Notes: a model not told the origin generated them from the sequence alone. 64,000 nucleotides of DNA from Thysanoteuthis rhombus (GCA_963457665.1 OY735212.1:58395538-58459537), one strand, 5' to 3'. Counted from the stretch's first letter, positions 36,027 through 45,483 are shown. Translations and numbers: made by a program.

Positions 36027-36615
36027 CTGAAATAGACCTTAAATGAAAGTTTCTGTCAACTTGTTATTATTGAACACTTCTGTTGTCATTACAAAAGAGT
36101 CCTCTACAGAAACCTGGCTAAGCCAATTAATTTTCTCTCCCACAGAGAAAGCAAATGATGAGATCATTGACAACTGTTTCTTGGCATTCATCACTATCTG
36201 AAATTCTTGTAGTTTAACCCAGCTATGAATAAAGTTAAAGGCAAAAATATTTCATCTGCTGAATTATCTGTCTAGTAACAGTCTAATCTGACAGTTTTCA
36301 TAAAGGTCACTTGATAATGTCTGAGCAATTTCATTTGACTGGTTTAAAAATAGAGAACATTTATGGTGTGTAATGACATTGACAGATTTAGAATATATTT
36401 GAGTTAGTTGGTCTTCCTTTTGCCTTCTATTTCATTGAACGTTAAGTAGCACAAGATGATGATTAGTAACAATGGATCTCAGGATGGCTCAAATCAGTTA
36501 TATATTATGCATATATATATATCCTATAAGTATTAAGAGTTTGAAAATCATATATTAATCACCACTATTCATAACAGTCCAGTTTAATTACTGTTGTTGG
36601 GTTTAGGTTATTCAT
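36027..36615. other. Unassigned A+T-rich sequence
   Basis: If the minus-strand exon is real, this is its upstream intron. No other feature. Confidence 0.4.
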
Positions 36616-36858
36616 TATGAAATGGCGAAGGGCTGGTCATGTGTTGCGAGAATGGCAGACAACCAATAGACACCATGACTCGCTATATAGATCCCAAGAG
36701 ATCACAAGCCGAACCGTGGCCAGCAGAATATGTGATGGTGAGACAAAAAAGATGAGTTCAGAAGGTACTGGCTCCACCACGCTCATGATAGAGAGGTCGG
36801 GCAAATCCTGGGTAAGATCTATACCCAGCAACGGAAAATGAAAGACGGATGATGATAC
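36616..36858 (+). mobile_element. RTE-like LINE, 3' fragment
   Basis: Starts at MKWRRAGHV codons, continues through degenerate WIPRDH-, KFRRYWL- and DREVGQILG-like codons, then ACGGAAAATGAAAGACGGAT and a short GATGATGATA tail. Frame broken after HVL. Confidence 0.85.
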
Positions 36859-36924
36859 ATCTAACCGTTCAGTGCAGAAACTTCAAATTTTACACACACA
36901 CACTCACCACTTAATGAGTGGGAA

Positions 36925-37035
36925 AATTTTTATTTGTTCTTTGAAAATTCCCATTTAAATAGGTTTTTACTAGGGGTTCAGTTTATTATCAAGATTTATA
37001 CCATATTGGTCCCTCAGTTTGTATCCATGTTTGTT
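36925..37035 (-). repeat. Family A repeat, internal fragment
   Basis: AAATTCCCATTTAAATAGGT, TTTTACTAGGGGTTCAGTTT and GTCCCTCAGTTTGTATCC mark the middle third of the family in reverse. A (TA)n run follows at 37187-37204. Confidence 0.6.
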
Positions 37036-37222
37036 TGTTCTACCACTACCACTGTTTAATTTACAAGTTAATAGCAGCATATATGGGTGGTGGTGATTCA
37101 TAATTTCCCTTGGAATGTATATATTTTTGTGTGTTTGTGTGTGTATTTGTTTTTGTATATGTTTAACCTCCATAGACACACACACATATATATATATATA
37201 TATGTATGTTTGTGCCATTATA

Positions 37223-37648
37223 AAAGGTGCAATCAGAAAGTTCCCAGACGTCTCCTGTGAACATTTTTATTCATACTTTATTCAAATTTGGCTGGCATCC
37301 ACTTCGAAGAAGTCATTTTGAGCAGCTTTGCTCCCAGCATTTCTGCACTGCTTTGGAAGCTCCCTGGAAAACTGCAGTGTTAAAAGAGCAACCCTTCAGC
37401 GCCCTCTAGTGGAAGAGGAAAGAAGTCACTTTCAACGATTAGCGTGGGTGTGGAATGTGGAATGATGATTGCGTTGGTGCAGTTAAAAAACTTTTTTTTT
37501 AAATTGTGACTGGATGTGTTGACTTGGTGGAGCAGACGTTTCCCATTGAACCACAGTTCAGGTTGTTTGCAATGATTTTTCTCTCTCATACGCCACGGAA
37601 CTGTGCAATAAAACTTGACGATTTCACAGTGCACAACACCGTGGATAT
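37223..37648 (-). mobile_element. mariner transposon relic, C-terminal half
   Basis: The minus strand carries HGVVHCEIVKFY, WRMREKNHCKQPELWFNGKR, LLHQVNTSSH (the region of the second catalytic Asp, HHDNAPAH in the family) and ESDFFPLPLEGAEGLLF. The outer end, read on the plus strand, is AAGGTGCAATCAGAAAGTTC, like mariner terminal repeats. The N-terminal half is absent. Different subfamily from 5938-6760. Confidence 0.8.
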
Positions 37649-37827
37649 AAAGAAAAACAGATTATAAATAAAATTAACATGACCATGAATGCTATTACAT
37701 GCATCGTTTTTAAATACTGTTCTGTATAAAGAACTTTTAAGACTCTTTATTAACATTGTTGCTTATTATGATAATTTTTTCATTCAAGCAATATAATTTT
37801 AATATTTCATAACTTCTCATCTATGTA

Positions 37828-37829
37828 CA

Positions 37830-37919
<90 letters not shown>

Positions 37920-37970
37920 TATATATATATATGTATATATATAAATATAAATATATACACGTATATATAC
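37828..37970. repeat. (TA)n array
   Basis: About 140 bp of TATATA with CACACA and ATGTA interruptions, abutting the next mariner relic. Confidence 0.95.
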
Positions 37971-37984
37971 ATATAAAATGTGCA

Positions 37985-38702
37985 TCATATACACAAGAGT
38001 AAGTCGATAAATATCCACTTGTTAGCTATGTTAAATTTTTCTTTATGGTGATTATACTGCGTTCTACACATGCGTGTGGATATGTGGTGTGTCTGCTGTT
38101 GTGACAGTGAAAATTCACTGTTGAAAAGTCTTTGTGCTACCAGAGAGTGAAGATCCACTTTCTGTTTGTATGCAGGAAGCGGTGATTTGTTTTTATGGGC
38201 TGAAGGTATACCAGGGGCCCAAATCCATCAAAGGCTTTCAGCACAATATGGGAAAAGCGCTTACAGAGAGTGCATAAATGGATTGAGGAGTTTTTTAAAA
38301 AACTTTTTCAATCAAATCAAACACCAACGTCTATCGTTAAGAAGGTGTTTTGTTTTTGAATGGCAATCTTCATCCAACACTACTGTCCACACAGTTCAAA
38401 CATTTGAGGAACTGAGATTCAAGATATTAAAGCATCTTCTGTAGAGTTCCAACCTTGCCCTCTCAGACATCTGAAGAGTTCATTGATTTGCCACAAACCA
38501 ATATATGCAGTGCAAATGTGGCTAAGAAGCAAACCAAAAACACATTTTCTGAGAGCAAATCTAAACTCATAGAATGCTGGACCAAATGCATCACAAAGCA
38601 AGGGGAATATGTTTTAAAATAACGTATTTGTAAGCTTTATATGTTGTTCCAATGAACTATTATACAAAAATTGCGGATAATCATTGACTCACCCTCATAA
38701 GG
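37985..38702 (+). mobile_element. mariner transposon relic, internally deleted
   Basis: The left end near 37994 (AAGAGTAAGTCGATAAATAT) and the right end 38671-38700, which on the minus strand reads TTATGAGGGTGAGTCAATGA, are imperfect inverted repeats. The plus strand shows an N-terminal helix-turn-helix (EIHQRLSAQYGKSAY-like codons near 38220-38270 and VHKWIEEF), then the extreme C-terminus (NLALSDI, SKLIECWTKCITKQGEYVLK at about 38560-38620). The ~1 kb catalytic centre is gone. Opposite in orientation to the relic 350 bp upstream. Confidence 0.8.
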
Positions 38703-38809
38703 TGTATAATGGCTGATGGGACGAATTAGTTATTTGTGTCTGGTAAAGATGATTAGCATGAAACTATAGTTAAAACCAATAATGTTTACGCAAAGTTACA
38801 AGCTGTTGT

Positions 38810-39530
38810 AAGGATATCTTTTTAAATGTAAATGCAGGTGAAAGCAGTTTGATTTTCATAAGGAGCAAACTTGTTCTCAAAAAACTTGAGAATATTGTTT
38901 TTACAGATGTGGAGATTGATGATACTATACTTGAGAGGGTATAACAAGCAAAGAACCTTGGCATCACTTTTGAAGAAGCATCATCTTGAAGAAAACAAGT
39001 AAATTTAAATAAAAGTAGAGCTGTACGTTCATTTATATATCTGTTTCAATTCATGCAATCATCAAAATCTAAATCAATGAATTTATCAAGCAAGTCTATT
39101 GTTCTATCAAGGTTTAACAATTGTTTTTTGTTTTATCTGAATATTGATAGGTTTTTGCAGGATAAAATTTTTTAAAATCAGGGCATATTTTGCCATTTTT
39201 TTTTTTAATGAAATGTAATTATAATGAATTGCGTGATAGACTTGACTGGTTAAGTATGAAACAACATAGAGATTTACAGTATCTGACTTTGATGAATAAA
39301 ATATCACATGGTTATACTCCAATATACCTTTGTGCTATATTTTCTTTACAAATTCAAGTCCATAATCTTAATACCAGGGGTCTCAGAAGTAAACAATCAT
39401 GGGTAGATAAAAGACTCTAGTCGAAAGATCATAGGAATTCTTTCAGGTTTTATGCACCAATTCAATACAATAAATTGCCAGATAAAATCAGAAATTGATA
39501 AAAAAAATGTTCTTTTGTGTCTGCATTAAG
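38810..39530 (+). mobile_element. CR1/Jockey-type LINE, RT C-terminal fragment
   Basis: Ordered degenerate motifs: SSLIFIRSKLVLKKL, ERV-QAKNLGITFE, SKSMNLSSKSIVLSRFNNC, ELRDRLDWLSMKQHRDLQYL, TLMNKISHGYTPIYL, LNTRGLRSKQSWV and FRFYAPIQYNKLPDKIR. This is the post-catalytic region of CR1/L2/Jockey-type reverse transcriptases (LKELHWLPV..R, KALHG.AP.YL, SLRS, WNSLP in relatives). Distinct from the RTE family. 5'-truncated, with stops and frameshifts. Confidence 0.7.
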
Positions 39531-39723
39531 CTACTGATTCATTTTTTTTGTTCAAAGTAGATTATTGCTGGGAAAATCAATTAAGCTGAATTTCTGCTAA
39601 ATCCAGACACAGAAGAAAATCTTTTACTAAAGCATGTAGGTATTAATACATCAAATGCCAAAAGAATAATTAGCATCACAATTAAAGTAATGTCTCATTT
39701 ACATAAATATGATATTTCATATT

Positions 39724-40895
39724 CATCATCATCAGTTCTTTTTGTCCATTGTTGGACATAGAACTTCCTGAGGATTCAGCACACCTTTCTATCATGGACA
39801 TTGTGGAGCCAATACTTTTTGGATTTGTCTAGTTTGTCTCTCCATCTTGTATTCTGCTGGCCTTGGTTTTGTGTGTGATTTCTTGGGATCCATGTTGTGA
39901 GTTGTGATGTCCATCGGTGGTCTGCCATTTCAGTTTTCTAATGGATTTTATGATGTCTTGGACTCCTGTTTTCTCCCTGATTTATTGTGCTGTCTTATGA
40001 TCTCTCCATTTGAGGTTGAGCACACTATTTATTTCCTGTCCCACCATGGCAAAATATGATACAAGGTCGGGGCTTAACGTGGGAAAATAGGCGCAACCCT
40101 TGAAAAATAGCACCAGCTGACGCGACTTTGGTTGCCAAGCGACCACAGAAGCTAAAACAACCTCCACTACGAAAGCGTCCACTTGGGGACCTGCTCCTTT
40201 AAGTGCAATGGAGCAGTGCTGCCCCAGGGTGCCGTATTCCCTGCAGCTGGGCTGATTAATAATGGGAGAGCCCAAGTTCAAGTCCAAAGGCCTCCGATGC
40301 ATGTAGCAAAGCGCAGCCTTAGTAAAACCTCATGGGCTAACACTTTGCATCAGCGCACTTGTTCTGTGATGCCAACCACAACACAATTTCTGGCCCATTC
40401 GATGGGCAAGTGTTAGTACCTGCGCCTCGGTCTATGCTGTGGAACAGATACTACATCTTGATCCTGCCGAAAAGGCCAAAAAAGTGGGGGACTGAGCATG
40501 CTTCTCTCATGTGCATGTTGCATGGTTCTCAGTTTGCGGATTTGTCTCTTGGTTCGGTTCCATGTTTTAGCTCCATAGGTGACTATTGGGAGGATGCATT
40601 GGTTGTATACCGTTTTTAGGATCAATAGGAAATTCTTGTTTTTGAAGGCTGAGCTTGCTCTGTCAAAGGCGTGCCATCCAAGAGTTATTCTTTGCTTGAT
40701 TTCCTCTTCTTTTGAGTGTTTCATGGGGGTTTCACAGGGTCCATGGGAATTTCCACAGAGTCAAAAGCTTCCTTGAATAAAGATGGTTCATGGTCAAGCA
40801 GCTTCTTCTAAAGCCAACTTGCTCCCACATTTGGCTTTCGTCTAGTGTTTTTGTAAAATGTTTGTAGATGCAGTTTATGAATACATCATAAATAT
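39724..40895 (-). mobile_element. RTE-like LINE copy interrupted by U2-headed retroposon
   Basis: The 3' part lies at 39724-40022. The element resumes at 40493 with the codons for MQHAHERSML and NQCILPIVTYGAKTWNRT, up to KEEEIKQRITLGWHAFDRAS at about 40690. Beyond ~40735 upstream RT codons appear (FKEAFDSVE motif A complement at about 40755; KTLDESQMWEQVGF near 40820-40870), so the segment with the FADD motif is deleted. Intact order apart from that deletion and the 470 bp insertion. Confidence 0.85.
40023..40492 (-). ncRNA. U2 snRNA-headed retroposon (SINE-like), inserted in RTE
   Basis: Read on the minus strand, the head 40477-40441 contains GGCCTTTT, then GGC, GATCAAG and TGTAGTATCTGTTC. 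This is the order of the 5' end of U2 snRNA: stem I, then the branch-site-pairing GUAGUA region. After it the sequence leaves U2 and forms other structure (hairpin GCCCATTCGATGGGC at about 40393-40408). The body is clearly GC-richer than its surroundings. The insert is bracketed by TGAGCA at 40017-40022 and 40493-40498, and the flanking RTE sequence reads through when it is removed. Its 3' end (minus sense) is GGGACAGGAAATAAATAGTG. It is a retroposed RNA copy and probably not a functional spliceosomal RNA; no Sm site or U2 3' stem-loops are evident. Confidence 0.65.
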
Positions 40896-41061
40896 ATGTG
40901 ACTATCTAACCTTGAAGCAATACATATAAATATCAACAATATTAGATACCACCAATACTTCTATTATGTTTATATAATACATGTATATATGTATATATAT
41001 ATATATATAGGAAGTGGCCAGGTCCCCTCCATCGATCTTTTTTTGTATTATCTTTTTCGGT

Positions 41062-41103
<42 letters not shown>

Positions 41104-41110
41104 GGGAGAG
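40896..41110. repeat. (TA)n and (GA)n simple repeats
   Basis: (TATA) at about 40985-41018, then (GA)n with GGGA interruptions at about 41064-41112. Antisense ORFs through the GA run are Ser/Leu-rich artefacts. Confidence 0.9.
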
Positions 41111-41421
41111 AGATAACTATTAATACATAAGAAAAACTATTTTTTTCAATTTTACCACGGAAAAAATATGCTGCTGCATATACTAGTATGGAAATTTTCC
41201 GTAACGCAAATAATAGATATTTTTTATGTAACAGGAAAAAGTATATACATATTTCTTGCAAAAATCTCCCCCCAAAAAACAAAAGCATTCAAAATTAAAA
41301 CGATTGCTCTGAAAGAAGGTATCTAAATTAAGAATTGATGTATTCAAAATCATATTTCAAAGATAGTTTTCCTGTTAGCCAATTCAGCTCTTGACCCCTT
41401 CTGCTATTTCTCAAAAACAAG

Positions 41422-41595
41422 ATGCGTAAATCAAGACGCAAATCCTTGTTTATATTGTTGCTTTTGCTGGTCTGTTTATCCTGCAACATTGTTCATATTT
41501 CTCCGATTTCTTCTGAACCCAATGGAAGATTCTCAAATTCAGACTTTGTAAACATAAACAGTTTTTCATACATTTACATTCAAGGCGAAGGGTAA
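41422..41595 (+). CDS. Small ORF with type II membrane anchor (candidate first exon)
   Basis: 57 codons from ATG (context AACAAGATGC, A at -3). Residues 1-8 MRKSRRKS are strongly basic, and residues 9-21 LFILLLLLVCLSC are a clean hydrophobic segment. A polar Ser/Asn-rich stalk follows (NIVHISPISSEPNGRFSNS). This layout is typical of Golgi type II enzymes, such as glycosyltransferases and sulfotransferases, or of a signal peptide. The frame stops at 41593-41595, where AAGG/GTAATA could instead be a splice donor, so it may be the N-terminal exon of a larger gene. It overlaps none of the repeat families here. No homologue recognised, and chance cannot be excluded. Confidence 0.35.
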   Translation: MRKSRRKSLFILLLLLVCLSCNIVHISPISSEPNGRFSNSDFVNINSFSYIYIQGEG

Positions 41596-41924
41596 TAGGA
41601 TCCTTGAGAGGCAAAAAATCTGATACCATTTAAGCTTTCTTTCTAAGAAAACATGGATTTTTGTAAAGATGACAAAGCGATATCTGCTACTGAAATGATC
41701 TAAAATTATTGTAACTATGACAGCAAGTGCTGGTTATCAAGTGATAGAAATAATTGGATGCATCTAGTGAAAAATTGCACAACTATATAGGAAAGGAAGA
41801 ATGAGAATTTTTGAGTGACTTTTTTATTTCCAGGATATATCTGCCAAATGCTTAAATTTTTTTTCACCACGGATAACTTACCAATTTTCTTCAGATGATG
41901 TAAAATTGTAAAATGCATGCATGT

Positions 41925-41929
<5 letters not shown>
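41596..41929. other. Unassigned sequence
   Basis: Downstream of the small ORF; no further coding signal or repeat end recognised. Confidence 0.4.

Positions 41930-42012
<83 letters not shown>
41930..42012. repeat. Pure (TA)n array, ~80 bp
   Basis: Uninterrupted TATATA over about 40 dinucleotides, then degenerate TACATA units to 42045. Source of Ile/Tyr-rich spurious ORFs on the minus strand. Confidence 0.95.
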
Positions 42013-42017
<5 letters not shown>

Positions 42018-42180
42018 TACATATAGTATATACATATATATATGGATAAATAAACCTTGATAAACATAAATAGTTCACAACATGATAAGCACCATTCAGA
42101 AAAAAATGTATTTGATTGAATTAAAACTCTGATTCTTGACTTGGACTTCTCATCCCAATTAAACGTTATTGACTGCGTAT

Positions 42181-43121
42181 CATCATCATCATCATCATCA
42201 TCAGTCTTTTAGCGTCCGTCGTTGGACATAGACCTTCCCCAGGATTTGCCACACTTCTCTATCATGGGCGTCACGGAGCCAGTACTTCCTGAACCTGTCT
42301 AGTTCATCTCTCCATCTAATATTTTGCCGGCCTCGGTTGCGCATATGGTCTCGGGGAATCCATGTTGTGAGTCGTGATGTCCATCGATTGTCAGCCATTC
42401 TTGCAACATGGCCAGCCCACCGCCATTTGAGATTTTTTATGGCTTCTATGATGTCTCTAACTCTTGTCTTTTCCCGGATGTGTTGTGCTGTTTTGTGGTC
42501 TCTCCATGTGAGGCCCAGTATTATTCTTTCATGTGCACGTTGCATGGTTCTCAGCTTACGGGTCTGTTTCTTGGTTAAGTTCCATGTTTCAGCTCCATAA
42601 GTGACTATTGGGAGGATGCATTGGTTATACACCCTTCTCTTTAGGATTAATGGGATCTTATTATTTTTGAAGGTTGAGCTAGCTCTGCCAAAGGCTTGCC
42701 ATCCTAGTGTGATTCTTCGCTTGATTTCTTCTTCTTTTGAGGGTCTCATGGAGATTCGTTGCCCTAGGTAGATGTAGTGGTCTACTTTCTCGAGTTCTGT
42801 GTCCTCGATTTCGATCTTAGTGTTCTTATCTCCAATGTGGTTGTTGCACATGATCTTCGTCTTGCTGAAGTTCATGTGTAGGCCGACTTTCTTGCTCTCC
42901 TCATTTAGTTCATCTATCATTAGTTGGAGGTTGGGTCGGTTCTCTGCGAAAAGGGCAATGTCGTCTGCGAATCTGAGGTTGTTCAGATACTCGCCGTCTA
43001 TTTTAATTCCTTTACTCTCCCAGTCTAGTCTTCTGAAGATCATCTCGAGGCAGGCTGTGAAGAGTTTAGGTGAGCTGGTATCACCTTGTCTTACTCCTTT
43101 CTGGAGCTGGAAGGGGTCATT
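42181..43121 (-). mobile_element. RTE-like LINE, best-preserved copy (5'-truncated)
   Basis: Minus-strand element with 5' truncation at about 43121, in the codons before FQLQKGVRQGD, running to the 3' UTR and a (TGA)n tail complement at 42179-42200. The reading frame is unbroken from truncation to stop, unlike every other copy here, so this looks like the youngest insertion. No clear target duplication found. Confidence 0.9.
42201..43121 (-). CDS. RTE-like LINE reverse transcriptase, C-terminal ~306 codons
   Basis: Motifs in order: FQLQKGVRQGDTSSPKLF (RT motif B), NNLRFADDIALFAENR (motif C; catalytic FADD), LHMNFSKTKIMCNN (motif D), YIYLGQRISM, EEEIKRRITLGWQAFGRAS, NQCILPIVTYGAETWNLT, RAHERIILGLTWRDHKTAQ, IKNLKWRWAGHVARMADNRW, WIPRDHMRNRGRQNIRW, then FRKYWLRDAHDREVWQILG and the stop. 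It is a DNA polymerase for target-primed reverse transcription in the RTE model. The endonuclease and RT motif A lie beyond the truncation, so the protein cannot be active. The internal Met at 43043 is not a natural start. Confidence 0.9.
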   Translation of the reverse strand, partial: NDPFQLQKGVRQGDTSSPKLFTACLEMIFRRLDWESKGIKIDGEYLNNLRFADDIALFAENRPNLQLMIDELNEESKKVGLHMNFSKTKIMCNNHIGDKNTKIEIEDTELEKVDHYIYLGQRISMRPSKEEEIKRRITLGWQAFGRASSTFKNNKIPLILKRRVYNQCILPIVTYGAETWNLTKKQTRKLRTMQRAHERIILGLTWRDHKTAQHIREKTRVRDIIEAIKNLKWRWAGHVARMADNRWTSRLTTWIPRDHMRNRGRQNIRWRDELDRFRKYWLRDAHDREVWQILGKVYVQRRTLKD

Positions 43122-43261
43122 AAAAAAAATGTTTTAATTTGATTTTTGATCTGCTTGAACCCATTTTTTAAATGGCTCTCATTTTATTTTAGAACCAAAC
43201 TTTATTTTGTGAGTGGTTTTTTGATGAATGTATGACATAATTTCTTTGATGCATTTGATTT

Positions 43262-43510
43262 TCTCTTGCTTTCAACATTCATTAGAAACTATCAACCAAA
43301 ACTGTCTGTAAAGTTTTCTTTAGTTTTCAAGTTGGTCTGGCTGCCTGGCTATGTATATATATGTATCATTTATACAGGCTGCATGTATGAAGGTAAAGGG
43401 TTGAACATTTAAACATTCACTCCTTATCAAGTCTATAAAAAACCTCCTTTTTTTAAAACTCACATCTGAATAGGTTTTTAGTTAAGCATTTAATTTGGAA
43501 TCCATCATAT
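43262..43510 (-). repeat. Family A repeat, 3' half
   Basis: Reverse words: CATTAGAAACTATCAACCAA, TTTTCAAGTTGGTCTGGC, AACATTCACTCCTTATCAAG, TCTGAATAGGTTTTTAGTTA. Confidence 0.7.
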
Positions 43511-43789
43511 AATAGGGATCCATCAAATAATATCAGGGGTTCCATAGCAATGTTTCCTCTGAACTTGACATTGTAAATCTTGAGGCAGAGAAATAGCATT
43601 ATCAAATGCATGGTTATCAAGAATCGTAATTATCTTACAAAACCTGAACCATATATTAGAATTTCAATGAATGTAATCGATTTTGAATGAATATGGTTTT
43701 TGAATTGTTTTTTATGGTACCTCAAAAATAACATAATCTAAAAACTAAATGCTGAAAATAAAGGCTCCACCAGAATATTTACTTTATAG

Positions 43790-44005
43790 GAGAGGTCCTT
43801 GGGTTTTCAAAGTTTTGAAACTACTGCATCAGAGGATCTTTGGAAAAGGTTATTACTTCAAATGGATAATATTTTGATTAAAGATTTACCATTTTCTGTT
43901 GTGTATGTCATCCTTCATCTTACTATTCAAAAAACAACATTTCATACATTACAACCAGATAATTGTATTAATACTCTTGAGTTGTTTTTGAGATTTGGGG
44001 TTTAG
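43790..44005 (+). CDS. Candidate terminal exon (unidentified)
   Basis: An acceptor-like TATTTACTTTATAG precedes 43790. From there the frame is open for 71 codons to TAG: RSLGFQSFETTASEDLW, KRLLLQMDNILIKDLPFSVV, YVILHLTIQKTTFHTLQPDN, CINTLELFLRFGV. The amino-acid composition looks protein-like, with amphipathic Leu/Ile-rich helices, but no family is recognised. It could also be a decayed transposon ORF. Confidence 0.2.
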   Translation, partial: ERSLGFQSFETTASEDLWKRLLLQMDNILIKDLPFSVVYVILHLTIQKTTFHTLQPDNCINTLELFLRFGV

Positions 44006-44024
44006 GTATCTTCAGTATTACTAA

Positions 44025-44095
44025 TATTAGAAACCAAAACTGTCAAAATAGGTTTTATCAGTTTTTAAGGTGGTCTAGCTAGCTGGCTATATATG
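44025..44095 (-). repeat. Family A repeat, terminal fragment
   Basis: Only the outer 3' end in reverse: ATTAGAAACCAAAACTGTCA, TTTTATCAGTTTTTAAGGTG, GTCTAGCTAGCTGGCTA. Confidence 0.65.
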
Positions 44096-44109
44096 CATGT
44101 ATTTATGTA

Positions 44110-44490
44110 TGTGTCATGTAGAGATCTGTAGAAACAGACTGTATATAACAATCTTTTACCTCCTTTTCCAGACAACACAACTTGTGCAGTATGTGTCAAG
44201 GTGTGTAAGACGAGCCCTGGACAGACGAGACGTATGAAAGTGCGCAAGACTGCCATTTCACCGACAGATTCAATCAATCCTGTGAGACTTTAGTTGGTTA
44301 TGTGTGCTGTAGACCTTGCAGGTCAGAAGCTGGTTTTAAGAGCCACGTTAGAGCACATGGGCATGGTGGAGTGAAGTGAAATGAGTGACCAGGTAAAGTA
44401 ATCGGATGGCTATCATCTGCCAAGGTGAAGCAATCATTATGTATCAGGTGGACATTGAAACTGTATTTTTGTACCTCCAGCCTGGCTCTT
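44110..44490. other. GC-richer unclassified segment
   Basis: Noticeably less A+T-rich than its surroundings, with no long frame or recognised RNA. Could be a SINE or LINE 3' UTR belonging to the LINE fragment immediately right of it. Confidence 0.3.
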
Positions 44491-44494
44491 TCTT

Positions 44495-44760
44495 GCTACA
44501 TTTTCTGGTTGTTCCACCTGTCTCCTGTTCTTTGTATATTTTCTTCCCACTTTTTGATGAAGCCACCAACGCTGTTGTCATACTTTTCACTCATGATTTT
44601 ATATACTTCTATCATGTCTCTTCTTACTCTTACATAGCTAAGAATTGATTGCTTCAGTTTACAGAGACACTCTTCGTAAGTTAGATTTGTCATTCCGGGT
44701 ACTCGACTCATTGCTTTTCTTTGAGCTCCTAGTAATAGTCTTGAGTTGTTTTTGAAATTT
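44495..44760 (-). mobile_element. CR1/Jockey-type LINE, C-terminal fragment
   Basis: Minus-strand frame: ESR-VPGMTNLTYEECLCKL, KQSILSYVRVRRDMIEVYKI, MSEKYDN. This matches the (A)TK.VPGL.NLSYEERL..LGLPTL.YRR.RGDMIEVYKI block found near the C-terminus of many animal CR1/Jockey-type reverse transcriptases. Different lineage from RTE. Short and isolated. Confidence 0.7.
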
Positions 44761-45045
44761 TGTTATGTAGTTTTGCTATAACAAATATTTCCTTAACTTG
44801 TTTGTTCTGTGTCTGTTGGAATCCCCCCGCCAAAAATGGAACATAGATAGATGAAAGAAAACTAGTCAAAATTTTTAGAATTGGTTTTGATGATATGTAT
44901 GGCCACCTTTCTCCCATTTCTACTCTCATTTTTTTATCTTTCTCTTTTCTTCCGCCTCATTGAATTTTTTTTTTCTTGATTCTTTGTTATACATATAAAA
45001 TCATTATCACTGGAACTAAAAAAAAGGTCAACATTACATACGCAT

Positions 45046-45108
45046 ACTCATTGGTTTGGTAGCCACTCCAACGTAGAGTTGCTCTTACCATTGAACTAGA
45101 CAGCCGCT
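45046..45108 (-). repeat. tRNA-like SINE head fragment
   Basis: On the minus strand: GGCTGTCTAGTTCAATGGTA then AGAGCAACTCTACGTTGGA. A-box-like TAGTTCAATGG. Similar to the heads at 45235 and 51100, but without a recognisable B box or body. Confidence 0.5.
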
Positions 45109-45234
45109 AGTAATGTGAAAGCCCAAACAACTGTTCCAACTTCAAATTCTCATTTTTTTTATTCACTTTCTATACCTGCTGTTTTTGTTTCTTTCAATGC
45201 GACAGTTATGTAATTAAGAAATGGATATCTGATC

Positions 45235-45475
45235 CGATAGTTTAGCTCAATAGTAAGAACAATGCAATGTTAAAGCGGCTTCCCAATCACTTGCAGGCTT
45301 GATTCCTGCAGCAGCTCCATTTTCTTTCATTGCTTATTCTATTTATGTTGACTAGGCCAAATGATACATTCACTGTGTAATAACAGGAGATCATTTCAAA
45401 TTAGAGTTTCAATATACTATAACCCAATTCATAATTATTCTATTGGATCATACATTCATTTCTTAATTTCAAGGT
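45235..45475 (+). mobile_element. tRNA-derived SINE
   Basis: The head has an A box TAGCTCAATAGT (45243-45254) and a B-box region where TGCAGG (45292-45297) and CCTGCA (45305-45310) form a 6 bp T-arm stem around the 7-nt loop CTTGATT. The body shares CCATTTTCTTT, the TGGAGATCAT-like AGGAGATCATTT step, AGAGTTTCAATATACTAT and TTTCTTAATTTC with the copies at 50980-51291. Derived from a tRNA gene; which isotype is uncertain. Confidence 0.7.
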
Positions 45476-45483
45476 GTAGACCT

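Noticed and set aside
40200-40270. B-box-like GTTCAAGTCC on the plus strand inside the U2-headed insert
   Set aside because: No A box at a suitable distance and no cloverleaf; opposite strand to the U2-like head.
41715-42078. Ile/Tyr-rich minus-strand ORFs (106 and 66 codons)
   Set aside because: Caused by the (TA)n array at 41930-42012.
45235-45315. A functional tRNA gene
   Set aside because: The A box and T arm are present, but acceptor stem and anticodon arm do not pair properly. The following sequence is shared with another copy, so it is a SINE head.
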